This document shows positions 1 through 9,086 of a stretch of 64,000 nt of DNA, piece by piece. Under the pieces are notes generated by a model. That model was not told where the DNA came from. It did not search any database and saw only the letters and a list, made by a program, of their open reading frames with translations. The stretch lies in the NCBI GenBank assembly GCA_964020085.1, contig OZ026603.1, forward strand, positions 4,871,268 through 4,935,267. The letters run 5' to 3'. The position numbers were made by a program, and so were the translations under genes. The DNA comes from Micromussa lordhowensis (taxonomy: Eukaryota > Cnidaria > Anthozoa > Scleractinia > Lobophylliidae). The stretch's first letter is position 1; every line of letters begins with the position of its first letter.

Positions 1-2
1 AA

Positions 3-390
3 ATAGATTTATTTGACAAAGAGGTACCTGCCTTCTGTGCATTAAGTCAATCTATAAAGAATGCTTGCAAACTCAATGTCCAGGGCAATAATTTTGTAAA
101 ATATGGTTTCATAGTCTTTGATCGTGCAATCTCCAGCCCGCACTTTGTATTTTTACGCTATTTACTTACCTTGAATACTCGTAATAGAGTGTTTACTGAA
201 ACAAAGACTCTGCTTGTAGTACCTGAGGGGAGAGCTCTATAAATGTAATCATGGCGATCGAATGGTAAATTCCAGAATTAGACAATTTTATGTTAGTGAA
301 TCTTCACCACAACATCGTACTGACGTATTGAGCGAAAAAATATGTGCAGATATGCTGGAGAGAACAAGTTATCAAAATCAAAATATTTAA
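3..390 (+). pseudogene. Unrecognised coding-like stretch in two overlapping frames
   Basis: Positions 3-242 stay open for 79 codons and probably continue off the left edge. The stretch contains FVKYGFIVFDRAISSPHFVF and ends VVPEGRAL then TAA at 240-242. The next frame is open from 235 to a TAA at 388-390 and contains an ATG at 262 followed by MVNSRIRQFYVSESSPQHR. The overlap near 235-240 suggests one coding sequence broken by a single frameshift, or two exons read by chance. I do not recognise the protein. The amino-acid composition is balanced rather than low-complexity, which is the only reason to list it. It could be the end of a host exon, a transposon relic, or chance. Confidence 0.25.
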
Positions 391-517
391 AACATGCACG
401 GATCATGTTGCAATTTGATGATAATTTTAGTGACAAAGGCATGATGTTTCGGCCGTTTAACGCATCGTGGCCTCTAAGTCGCTGCATACTGCGGAAACTG
501 ACGTATCGTAGCCTACT
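391..517. other. AT-rich DNA with no recognised feature
   Basis: This short stretch lies between the broken open frames and the CAA tail of the minus-strand LINE. I see no satellite sequence, RNA gene or convincing coding sequence. It holds the pre-insertion flank of the LINE, and no target duplication matching the other end of the element is visible. Confidence 0.4.
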
Positions 518-541
518 ACAACAACAACAACAACAACAACA
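518..541. repeat. CAA/TTG microsatellite, 3' tail of the minus-strand LINE
   Basis: About eight CAA units on the plus strand read as TTG units on the minus strand. They lie directly after an AATAAA-containing segment of the minus strand (plus positions about 541-552). Short simple-sequence tails of this kind are typical 3' ends of CR1/L2-like non-LTR retrotransposons, so this is read as the end of the element at 518-1735. On the plus strand the same bases give a meaningless polyglutamine run. Confidence 0.7.
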
Positions 542-916
542 TTTATTTATACCAAAAGAAAACTAAGATAAAAGTAATACATAAGGTATGAAACATGTAA
601 GTAAGGTATTAGCTGCCTATAATAACCTTAATGGCTAAGAAGATTAGGCAGCTATCTATAAAATACAGTAGAGAAAAGAATAACGGTCATGAAAATATAA
701 GTTAATTAATATAAATTACATCAAAAGTAACCTAAGAATAGAAATACAAATAAATATTGACAATAAAATTACAAGGTAACATTACACCAGCGCAACACAT
801 AATTACAACAATAATTACAACACAAGAATAGTGACAAGCGATATAAAGCTATTTACAATGTATTCATGGACTAAGTATTGGGAGGAAAAAATAAATAAAT
901 AAATAAATAATGTATA
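542..916 (-). other. LINE 3' UTR
   Basis: AT-rich sequence between the RT stop and the TTG tail on the minus strand. It includes a run of ATTT units (plus 888-912) and an AATAAA-type signal next to the tail (plus about 543-548). No open frame of note is present. It is assigned to the element because it lies between the RT end and the simple-repeat tail. Confidence 0.6.
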
Positions 917-1735
917 TCAATAAGACTGTATGATTTCCTTTTTTAAGGTTTTCCTAAAAGCTAATCCGTGGAGAGATTTTGCTTCTTCACTTAATGAGTT
1001 CCAAATTTTTGCACCTAGAAATTTAATACTGAGTTTCCCATAATTTGTCCTTATTTGAGGAAGAGCAAAGGAAGACCTGGAAGCAAGTCTTGTATTGTAC
1101 TTGTGACGTTTATTGACAGCTTTGAAATAGTTTGAGAAGGCTGGTGGCAAAGTGCCAGAATGGAAATCATACATAAATATTGCATTATGTAGGAAGATAA
1201 TGTCCTCGAATTTAATTATTTCAAGAGCCTTGAAAAGTGGGATAGAGTGATCATTGTAGTTAGAAAAAGTAACTATTTGTAGGACTCTTTTTTGTAAAGT
1301 GATAATTGGGGTTAAAGTTGATTTGTAGGTGTTCCCCCAGGCAGTAATTCCATAGATCAAAAATGGATATATAAGAGAGTAGTAAAGGTTTGTAAGAGTT
1401 TTAAGATTGACCTAGTGACGAATTTTAGATAGAATGCCAATATTTCTTTTAATTCTCTTTGAGATATAGCATACCTGAGATTTCCAATTTAAATGTGAGT
1501 CTATCATTATACCTAAATATCTAATAGAATTTTCATGCATTAGTGTTTGATTGTTTATTTTCAGATTAATCGGATAATTAAATGATTTTTGAGGTGGGCG
1601 AAAAATAACATAGTTAGACTTTTCAATATTAAGAGAAAGTTTGTTGGCACAAAGTCAGCTGAATACTTCTTGTAGTTCATTGTTTACAGTTGTTTCTAAT
1701 TCTGATAAACTCTTGTGAGCATAGAAAAGATTAAT
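917..1735 (-). pseudogene. Reverse transcriptase C-terminal fragment, two nonsense mutations
   Basis: One continuous minus-strand frame of about 273 codons runs from 1735 to the stop at 917. It starts with INLFYAHKSLSELE, which in related elements directly follows the catalytic YADDT box, so the catalytic aspartates are just lost. It then shows the LSLNIEKSNYVIF region, IRYLGIMID (thumb-proximal motif), LYYSLIYPFLIYGITAWG (connection region) and a C-terminal part with YNTR and KIWNSL. The frame carries two in-frame stops: TGA at 1657-1655 where a Trp is expected, and TAG at 1414-1412 where a Tyr is expected in IRHYVNLKTL. With the missing core this is a dead copy. The 147-codon open frame below 1360 is only the part downstream of the last stop and is not a separate gene. 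Confidence 0.85.
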
Positions 1736-2309
1736 TAGGAGATCATGGCACCTGCGCCAGGGTGTTTATTGTGGCCTACTTTTTGGAGGAGTTTCCCTTA
1801 GTCGCAACTTTGCAAAATCTCAGAAAATGCGCGATGGGGGGTGCCCTTGCCAAATTTGCCATAGCTCGGCTTTAAGGGCACTTTGGGAGCCGCGGTTTGC
1901 AGCAAAATGTTGTGCTATGTTTGCACTTGAAGTGCATTCTAATTAGGATATAATGGTTTTTCTGCCAGGATGTTTTTTGTGGGCTACTTTTTGGAGGAGT
2001 TTCCCTTGGCCGCAACTTTGCAAAATCTCAGAAAATGCGCGAGGAAAGTTGCCTTGTCAAATTTGCCATAGCTCGGCTTTACGGGCGCTTTGGGAGCCGT
2101 GGTTTGCAGCAAAATGTTGTCCCATGTTTGCACTTCAAGTGCAGACAAATTAGGAGATGATGGCATTTGCGCCAGGGTGTTTTTGTGGCCTACTTTTTGG
2201 ATAACTTTCCCCTGGTCGTAACCTTGCAAAATCTCAGAAAATGCGCAATGAGGGTGTCCTTGCCAAATTTGCCATAGCTCGGCTTTACGGGCACTTTGGG
2301 AGCCGCGGT
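1731..2309 (+). repeat. Diverged satellite monomers (block 0), about 2.8 copies
   Basis: Three head-to-tail copies of the ~207-bp satellite. They share landmarks with the main array (GCGCCAGGGTG, CATAGCTCGG, GCAGCAAAATGTTGTG) but differ at many fixed sites: ACTTTTTGGAGGAG in place of TCTTTTTGCAGGAG, GCAAAATCTCAG in place of GCAGAATTTCAG, and ATTTGCCATAG in place of ATTTGACATAG. The last copy stops inside the monomer at AGCCGCGGT (2309). This is the most diverged block in the window, as expected for an array edge that has escaped homogenisation. The open frames at 1953-2153 and 1984-2370 lie within it and are not genes. Confidence 0.9.
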
Positions 2310-3081
2310 GGAAAAATTTCCATATAACCCCAACATTTATTATGCTTGCAGAATGACTAATTATGTACACGCTCTATTTTTGGAGAAGACAGTAGGAACC
2401 CCCTAATATATACATTGATAATTATTACTTACTGTATGAATCAAAGAGGATTTCATTTCGCGCTGTCTTTTTGCCAACTTTCTTCTTCCCCTACCTTCAT
2501 TCTTCTCTCTTTTTCTCCTTTATATTTCCCAGGCTCCTTACGGAAAATTTTTTTTTTCTTTTTCCCCTGCAGGTCTCGAACTTCTTACCTTTCGCATACC
2601 TCTCGCTTACCAGCTTCTCTTTTACACCACTACACTATGAGGCTCAGTTGAGAATTACCGCTCCAAAAATTATTTATATTTTACTTGACTCGTTAACATT
2701 CCTAAAAATTTACATTACAATTTACTTATTCATCTGTTTAAAGCATTTTCACGCTGCACGAAAACATGCATTGGATTTTTTAGCCAGCTGGGTCCATTGT
2801 GAGTTTGGTGTCTTCTTCGTTGAGTTCACTTGAAAACTGACCCAAAGAGTAGTATAGGCTCACGGTATCGTTTACGTTAAGGACCTTTTCACCGCTGTAA
2901 GACCATCTTCGCAATGGTCTTCTCGATTTTTTAATGCTCTGGCTACTTCTGAAGTCTACGACGTCTTTGATTGTTTGTCATCTTTCTGTGCCAGTGGAGA
3001 TGTATTGCTTCACTTCAGTACCAGCTTCAGCGAAACGAAAGGTGGATACAGTCGTTAATCGAACCTGCCCGCTTTTTATAA
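2310..3081. other. Non-satellite spacer, partly pyrimidine-rich
   Basis: Unique-looking DNA between satellite blocks 0 and 1. Positions about 2460-2580 are strongly pyrimidine-rich on the plus strand, including a T/C run near 2548-2568. The 120-codon open frame at 2471-2833 comes mostly from this low-complexity run (many Phe and Leu) and I do not call it. A tRNA-like promoter on the minus strand is listed separately. From about 2650 to 3081 I see nothing identifiable. Confidence 0.4.
2572..2643 (-). promoter_or_regulatory. Possible tRNA-derived SINE head (pol III A and B boxes)
   Basis: On the minus strand, reading from 2643, the sequence starts GCCTCATAGTGTAGTGG. Its TAGTGTAGTGG (plus 2627-2637) fits the pol III A-box pattern TRGYNNARNGG. 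GTTCGAGACC (plus 2572-2581) fits the B-box pattern GTTCRANNCC. The gap of about 45 bases is longer than in most tRNAs but within the range of tRNA-derived SINEs. The T-stem does not pair well and no anticodon arm is convincing, so this is not a functional tRNA. The body and tail of a SINE would run toward 2310 but I cannot delimit them. Confidence 0.3.
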
Positions 3082-3294
3082 CATGGGCTCGAGAAAGATG
3101 GATATAACGAACTTGAGGAAACAAAATACACCGCAGCAAATGAAAGCAGAACAGCTCATGCCGCGGCTTTGCGCAAGTATATCAGGGAGAAAATACGAGA
3201 ACACACAACCGAGGTGAGGAAGTGGCTTATTGCACAGGGTTTTCTTTCATGTACAGAATCAAAATACTCACTGACATTAACAACATTTTATAGC
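3082..3294 (+). other. Open coding-like stretch with a GT donor-like site
   Basis: Positions 3082-3294 are open for 71 codons, bounded by TAA at 3079-3081 and TAA at 3295-3297, with no in-frame ATG at the front. The translation contains GYNELEETKYTAANESRTAH and a charged, helix-like KYIREKIREH segment. GAG|GTGAGG at 3211-3219 looks like an exon end followed by a 5' splice donor. No acceptor is visible directly upstream. I do not recognise the protein. It could be an orphan exon, part of a retrotransposon ORF1, or chance. Confidence 0.2.
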
Positions 3295-3297
3295 TAA

Positions 3298-3602
3298 CCG
3301 CAAGCCTCTTTTGCTTAGGCCTAAATCGATATTTTTAAAGTATTTTTACACTGTCGCATAAGACTAAATCGCTATTATTTTAAGCAGGTTTTAGTGTGCT
3401 CTTTAATTTTAAATGCGATGAATGCGCCATGAAAATGAATTTTAAATTTCGTTTTTGCGGAATTTGGCCCTTAAAATCGTTTCTTTTTCGATGTCTTTGT
3501 AAACTCGATGCGTAAACAAAGAACTGTATGCAAAATAAATGTATGGGGTTTTACGGAAATCTTGCCCCGGTAAATAAGTTATTCAGAATTAACAAATCAT
3601 AA
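3298..3602. other. AT-rich spacer, no recognised feature
   Basis: AT-rich DNA leading into the endonuclease fragment. It may be the 5' region of the LINE whose endonuclease start lies at 3603-3716, but no sequence feature proves it. I see no RNA gene or satellite sequence. Confidence 0.35.
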
Positions 3603-3716
3603 CGTACATATAAATTTGGTGCGGACAAAATTAACAGATTGAAGATCGGAACGTTGAATTGTAAGGGTTTAGCAGACGAAAAGAAAAGAAAAGACGTCTT
3701 CAATTGGCTTCCGCAA
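3603..3716 (+). pseudogene. LINE endonuclease N-terminal fragment
   Basis: A frame opens after TAA at 3600-3602 and reads RTYKFGADKIN, then RLKIGTLNCKGLADEKKRKD and VFNWL, to about 3716. The pattern (K-I-x-T-L-N-x-x-G-L, charged stretch, V-F-x-W-L) matches the first residues of the apurinic-like (APE) endonuclease domain found at the start of ORF2 in non-LTR retrotransposons. The Asn in LN is the usual first active-site residue. There is no ATG, and everything after residue ~38 is replaced by satellite at GGGTCCCCTTGG (from 3717). The Trp-Leu spacing suggests an L1/Tx1-like or related lineage, but a 38-residue piece cannot settle the clade. It is a dead fragment. Confidence 0.65.
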
Positions 3717-6700
3717 GGGTCCCCTTGGCAAATTTGACATAGCTCGGCTTCACGGGCACTTTGGAAGCCGCGGTTTGCAGCAAAAGGTTGTGCTAGGTTG
3801 GCGTACAAGGAAATCCTAATTAGGACATGATAGCATTCGCGCCAGGGTGTTTTTTGTGGCCTTCTTTTTGCAGGACTTTCCCCTGGTCCCAACTTTGCAG
3901 AATTTCAGAAAACGCGCGCTGGGGGTCCCCTTGGCAAATTTGACATAGCTCGGCTTCACGGGCATTTTGGGAGCCGCAGTTTGCAGCAAAATGTTGTGCT
4001 AGGATGGCACTTCAAGGAAATTCTAATTAAGACATGATGGCATTCGCGACAGGGTGTTTTTTTTGGCCTTCTTTTTGCAGGAGTTTCCCCTGGTCCCAAC
4101 TTTGCAGAATATCAGAAAACGCGCGCTGGGGGCTTCCTTGGCAAATTTGACATAGCTCAGCTTCACGGGCACTTTGGGAACAGCGGTTTGCAGCAAAATG
4201 TTGTGCTAGGATGGCACTTTAAGGAAATTTTAATTAGGACATGATGGCATTCGCGTTAGGGTGTTTTTGGTGGCCTTCTTTTTGCAGGAGTTTCCCCTGG
4301 TCCCAACTTTGCAGAATTTCAGAAAACGCGCGCTGGGGGTCCCCTTGGAAAAGTTCACATAGCTCGGCTTCACGGGCACTTTGGGAGCCGCGGTTTGCAG
4401 CAAAATGTTCTGCTAGGTTGGCACTTTAAGCAAATTGTAATTAGGACATGATGGCATTCGCGCAAGGGTGTTTTTTGGTGGCCTTCTTTTTGTAGGAGTT
4501 TCCCCTGTTCCCAACTTTGCAGAATTTCAGAACCCGCACGCTGGGGGTCCTCTTGGCAAATTTGACATAGCTCGGCTTCACGGGCACTTTAGCTTTGGGA
4601 GACGCGGCTTGCATCAAAATGTTGTGCTAGGTTGACACTTTAAGGAAATTTTATTTAGGACATGATGGCATTCGCGCGAGGGTTTTTTTTGTGGCCTTTT
4701 TTTTGCAGGAGTTTCCCCTGGTCCCAACTTTGCAGAATTTCAGAAAACGCGCGCTGGGGGTCCCCTTGGCAAAATTGAACATAGCTCGGCTTCACGGGCA
4801 CTTTGGGAGCCGCGGTTTGCAGCAAAATGTGATGCTAGGTTTGGCCCTTCAAGAAAATTTTTATTAGGACATGATGTCATTCGCGCCAGGTTCGTTTTTG
4901 TGGCCTTCTTTTTGCAGGACTTTCCCGTGGTCCCAACTTTGCAGAATTTCAGAAAACGCGCGCTGGGGGCCCCTCTTGGCAAATTTGACATAGCTCGGCT
5001 TCACGGGCACTTTGGGAGCCGCGGTTTGTAGCAAAATGTTGTGCTAGGTTGGCACTTTAAGGAAATTCTAATTAGGACATGATGGCATTCGCGCCAGGGT
5101 GTTTTTTGTGGCCTTTTTTTTTGCAGGAGTTTCCCCTGGTCCCAACTTTGGAGAATTTCAGAAAACGCGCGGTGGGGGTCCCATTGGCAAATTTGACATA
5201 GCTCGGCTTCACGGGCACTTTGGGAGCCGCCGTTTGCAGCAAAATGTTGTGCTAGGTTAAGACTTTAAGGAAATTTTAATTAGGACATGATGGCATTTGC
5301 GCCAGGGTGTTTTTTGTGGCCTTCTTTTTGCAGGACTTTCCCCTGGTCCCAACTTTGCAGAATTTCAGAAAACGCGCGCTGGGGGTCCCATTGGCAAATT
5401 TGACATAGCTCGGCTTTACGGGCACCTTGGGAGCCGGAGTTTCCAGCAAAATGTTGTGCTAGGCTCGCACTTTAAGAAAATCTTAATTAGGACATGATGG
5501 CATTCGCTGGAGGGTGTTTTTTATGGCCTTCTTTTTGCAGGAGTTTCCCCTGGTCCCAACTTTGCAGAATTTCAGAAAACGCGCGCTGGGGGTCCCCTTC
5601 GCAAAATTGAACATAGCTCGGCTTCACGGGCACTTTGGGAGCCGCGGTTTGCAGCAAAATTCTAATTAGGACATGATGGCATTCGCGCGAGGGTGTTTTT
5701 TCTGGCCTTTTTTTAGCAAGAGTTTCCCCTGGTCCCAACTTTGCAGAATTTCAGAAAACGCGCGCTGGGGGTCCCATTGGCAAATTTGACATAGCTCGGC
5801 TTCACGGGCACTTTGGGAGCCGCCGTTTGCAGCAAAATGTTGTGCTAGGTTGGGACTTCAAGGAAATTCTAATTAGGACATGATGGCATTTGCGCCAGGG
5901 TGTTTTTTATGGCCTTCTTTTTGCAGGAGTTTCCCCTGGTCCCAACTTTGCAGAATGTCAGAAAACGCGCGCTGGGGGTCCCCTTGGCAAAATTGAACAT
6001 AGCTCGGCTTCACGGGCACTTTGGGAGCCGCGGTTTGCAGCAAAATTCTAATTAGGACATGATGGCATTCGCGCCAGGGTGTTTTTTCTGGCCTTTTTTT
6101 AGCAGGAGTTTCCCCTGGTCCCAACTTTGCAGAATTTCAGAAAACGCGCGCTGGGGGTCCCATTGGCAAATTTGACATAGCTCGGCTTCACGGGCACTTT
6201 GGGAGCCGCCGTTTGCAGCAAAATGTTGTGCTAGGTTGGGACTTCAAGGAAATTCTAATTAGGACATGATGGCATTCGCGCCAGGGTGTTTTTATGGCCT
6301 TCTTTTTGCAGGAGTTTCCCCTGGTCCCAACTTTGCAGAATTTCAGAAAACGCGCGCTGGGGGTCCCCTTGTCATAATTGAACATAGCTCGGCTTCACGG
6401 GCACTTTGGAAGCTGCGGTTTGCAGCAAAATGTGGTGCTAGGTTTGGCCCTTCAAGAAAATTTTAAATAGGACATGATGGCATTCGCGCCAGGGTGGTTT
6501 TTGTGGCCTTCTTTTTGCAGGACTTTCCCCTGGTCCCAACTTTGCAGAATTTCAGAAAACGCGCGCTGGGGGTCCCATTAGGAAATTTGACATAGCTCGG
6601 CTTTACAGGCACCTTAGGAGCAGCGGTTTGCAGCAAAATGTTGTGCTAGGTTAGCACTTGAAGGAAATCTTAATTAAGACATGATGACATTCGCGGCAGG

Positions 6701-7523
6701 GTGTTTTTTGTGGCCTTCTTTTTGCAAGAGTTTCCAATGGTCCCAACTCTGCAGAATTTCAGAAAACGCGCGCAGGGGGTCCCCTTAGCAAATTTGACAT
6801 AGCTCGGCTTTACAGGCACCTTGGGAGCAGCGGTTTGCAGCAAATTGTTGTGCTAGGTTAGCACTTGAAGGAAATTTTAATTAAGACATGATGGCATTCG
6901 CGGCAGGGTGTTTTTTGTGGCCTTCTTTTTGCAGGAATTTTTCCTGGTCCCAACTTTGCAGAATTTCAGAAAACGCACGCTGGGGGTCCCATTGGCAAAT
7001 TTGACATAGCTCGGCTTTACAGGCACCTTCGGAGCCGCGGTTTGCAGCAAAATGTTGTGCTAGGTTAGCACTTCAAGGAAATGTTAATCAAGACATGATG
7101 GCATTCGCGGTAGGGTGTTTTTTGTGGCCTTCTTTTTGCAGGACTTTCCCCTGGTCCCAACTTTGCAGAATTTCAGAAAACGCGCGCTGGGGGCCCCTCT
7201 TGGCAAATTTGACATAGCTCGGCTTCACGGGCACTTTGGGAGCCGCGATTTGTAGAACAATGTTGTGCTAGGTTGGCACTTTAAGGAAATTCTAATTAAG
7301 ACATGATGGCATTCGCGCCAGGGTGTTTTTTGTGGCCTTTTTTTTTGCAGGAGTTTCCCCTTGTCCCAACTTTGCAGAATTTCAGGAAACGCGCGCTGGG
7401 GGTCCCATTGGCAAATTTGACAAAGCTCGGCTTCACGGGCACTTTGGGAGCCGCCGTTTGCAGCAAGATGTTGTGCTAGGTTGGGACTTCAGGGAAATTC
7501 TAATTAGGACATGATGGCGTTTG
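3717..7523 (+). repeat. Satellite array, subfamily A (block 1), about 18-19 monomers
   Basis: Head-to-tail monomers, mostly 205-210 bp, starting inside a monomer at GGGTCCCCTTGG and ending inside one at the LINE insertion. A-specific sites are ATTCGCGCCAGG, TTTTTTGTGGCC, TTGCAGGAGTTTCC, CACTTTGGGAGCCGCGG, AATGTTGTGCTAGG and CTAATTAGGACATG. Monomers differ from each other far more than in block 2 and carry indels: for example a 6-bp insertion near 4590 giving a ~215-bp unit, and two short units of about 179 bp (deletions near 5660 and 6046). Several monomers from about 6590 to 7100 share CTTTACAGGCACC and ATTCGCGGCAGG, a sub-variant that reappears just right of the LINE (9190-9310). Confidence 0.95.
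5495..6266 (+). repeat. 386-bp dimer duplicated in tandem within block 1
   Basis: Two successive ~386-bp blocks each hold one near-full monomer and one ~179-bp monomer. The short one lacks about 27 bp between GCAGCAAAA and TTCTAATTAGG (junctions near 5660 and 6046). The shared rare deletion shows that the two monomers were copied together as a dimer. Confidence 0.8.
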
Positions 7524-8920
7524 ATTCTAATCAATGGATCACTCGCTGAGGGCGCGATACCTTCTGACTGGAAACACGCCGTGGTAACGCCCATCCACAA
7601 GGCAGGAACGAGTACTGACGCCGCCAACTATAGGCCGATTTCCACTCTCCCAGTTTTTGCCAAGTTACTGGAGCGTGCCGCCCACAACATGGTTTACTCC
7701 TACTTGCAAGATAACAGCCTCCTCACCAACTTTCAGTCAGGATACAGACCCTTGCACTCCACCAGCACCTGCCTAATCGACGTGACCAACAGCCTCCTTC
7801 AGAACATAGATAAAGGACAGCTTACAGGGATGGTCTTTCTCGACCTCTCGAAGGCATTTGACACTATAGACCATGATACTATGTTGAACAAACTGCAGGA
7901 TCTAGGTTTCTCTGGCTCGGTAGTAGTATGGTTTAGATCTTATCTTACTGATAGATCACAGAGCGTATGTACCGATGGTGTAGTGTCAGATCCCCAGTCT
8001 ATTGCCTTCGGGGTCCCTCAAGGGTCTCTGTTAGGCCCGTTATTGTTCATAATCTACATTAACGATCTGCCATCTGTTGTCGAGAGCTGCGAAATTCAGC
8101 TATACGCAGATGACACTCTTCTTTTCTTTAGCAGTAGCTCAGTTTCTGACATCGAAGATCATTTGTCAAAAGACCTTGGTCATGTAATTAACTGGCTAGA
8201 AAGTAGTTATCTCTTCCTGAACTACTCAAAGACAAAGATTATGCTTATAGGCACACATCAGCGGCTAGCCAAAGAAGGTAGCTTTAGTATTACAGCTCGT
8301 AATAAGATTCTTAGCAGGGTTTATGAGTTTAAGTACCTTGGGGTTGTACTCGACCCAACCCTCTCCTGGAATGACCATATCGACCACATTACCTCTAAAA
8401 TTTCATCTCGGTTGGGTATATTACGGAAGGCCCGTAAAGTCATTCCTCGAGAGGCTTGTATTATCCTGTACGACTCCATGGTCCTTCCGCTCTTCGATTA
8501 CTGCTCCACGGTGTGGGGTGGTTGTGGTGCAACGAACCGTAACTACCTAGATCGTCTGCAACGGCGTGCAGTAACCATTATCGAGGGCAAAAAGATTGAA
8601 AAACACAATGTAAGACTAACGCTAAGATGGCCAAACTTAGAAGCAAGAAGGAAATATCAGACGTGTCTTCAGGTTTTCAAATGCATAAATGGCCTTGCGC
8701 CAGCTTACTTGCTCAATCAGTTTACCTTTTCGCGAGAGTTCCACTCCCATGACACACGATATAAAGATCTTATCCGTCTACCCGTGGCAAAAACATCAAA
8801 GTTTCAATCATCTTTCAAGTACCACGGGACCAAGGAGTGGAACTCTCTACCATCATCCATAAGGAATGAGCTTTCCCTTCTTTCAAAACGAAACTGAAAA
8901 ACTATCTCTGTTATTTGTAA
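7521..8920 (+). pseudogene. LINE reverse transcriptase, truncated and frameshifted near its end
   Basis: This would copy LINE RNA into DNA at a nicked target. A 458-codon frame is open from 7521 (a TTG, not a real start) to TGA at 8895-8897. Visible RT blocks, numbered from 7521, are NYRPIS (36-41), motif A FLDLSKAFDTIDH (106-118, catalytic Asp108), motif B GVPQGSLLGP (164-173), motif C YADD (195-198, catalytic Asp197/198), LNYSKTKIM (about 233-241), EFKYLGVVLD (269-278) and the connection region LYDSMVLPLFDYCSTVWGG (316-334). The endonuclease and ORF1 are absent. After NELS the frame is wrong: shifting one base at the CCC run (8875-8877) gives PSFKTKLKNYLCYL and a TAA at 8918-8920, the usual end of such proteins, so one base was probably lost. 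With no 5' part it cannot move by itself. Lack of internal stops over the rest suggests a fairly recent insertion. Confidence 0.9.
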
Positions 8921-9063
8921 TTAGTCTTTTATTCTTTTTTTTTCTCTCATACAACTATACTTTTTCTTGTAACCTGTTGTGAAGTGTGTTAACGTGACTG
9001 TACTATACAGGCCTCTATTTAAACCAGCACTGCTGAATTAGGTGTGCCTGTTTAAACATAGTA
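8921..9063 (+). other. LINE 3' UTR
   Basis: AT-rich sequence between the ancestral stop (8918-8920) and the AAAT tail. It has no open frame and no satellite homology. Confidence 0.7.
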
Positions 9064-9086
9064 TATAAATAAATAAATAAATAAAT
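9064..9086 (+). repeat. (AAAT)n tail of the LINE
   Basis: About five AAAT units run directly into the satellite at TTTGCGCCAGGG. They contain overlapping AATAAA signals and mark the 3' end of the inserted element. Confidence 0.85.

Larger units (their letters stand above)
518..1735 (-). mobile_element. 5'-truncated LINE (CR1/L2-like group), 3' half only
   Basis: Read on the minus strand, the order is the C-terminal RT region (1735 down to 917), an AT-rich 3' UTR with an ATTT-rich run near 888-912, and a TTG tail at 541-518. The endonuclease and the RT core before the YADD box are missing. The 5' end meets diverged satellite at about 1731-1735, where both sequences could supply TTAATTAGG, so the exact breakpoint is ambiguous by a few bases. 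No target-site duplication is visible between the two ends. Either it has decayed, or the junction arose by recombination or deletion rather than by simple insertion. The group is assigned from the general RT look and cannot be resolved to a clade here. Confidence 0.8.

Noticed and set aside
293..487. 64-codon minus-strand open frame
   Set aside because: It lies opposite a better plus-strand coding-like frame and has no recognisable content.
342..566. 74-codon open frame with a polyglutamine run
   Set aside because: The glutamines are the CAA microsatellite tail of the minus-strand LINE. The frame crosses the element boundary.
2471..2833. 120-codon plus-strand open frame
   Set aside because: It comes from a pyrimidine-rich tract giving Phe/Leu/Ser-rich sequence, with no recognisable domain.
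2310..3716. The whole spacer as one insertion in a satellite monomer
   Set aside because: The left satellite block stops at AGCCGCGGT and the right one resumes at GGGTCCCCTTGG. These points are not adjacent in the monomer, so removing the spacer does not restore a unit, unlike the LINE at 7524-9089.
8323..8550. 75-codon plus-strand open frame
   Set aside because: It is out of frame within the LINE reverse transcriptase and is a shadow of that coding sequence.
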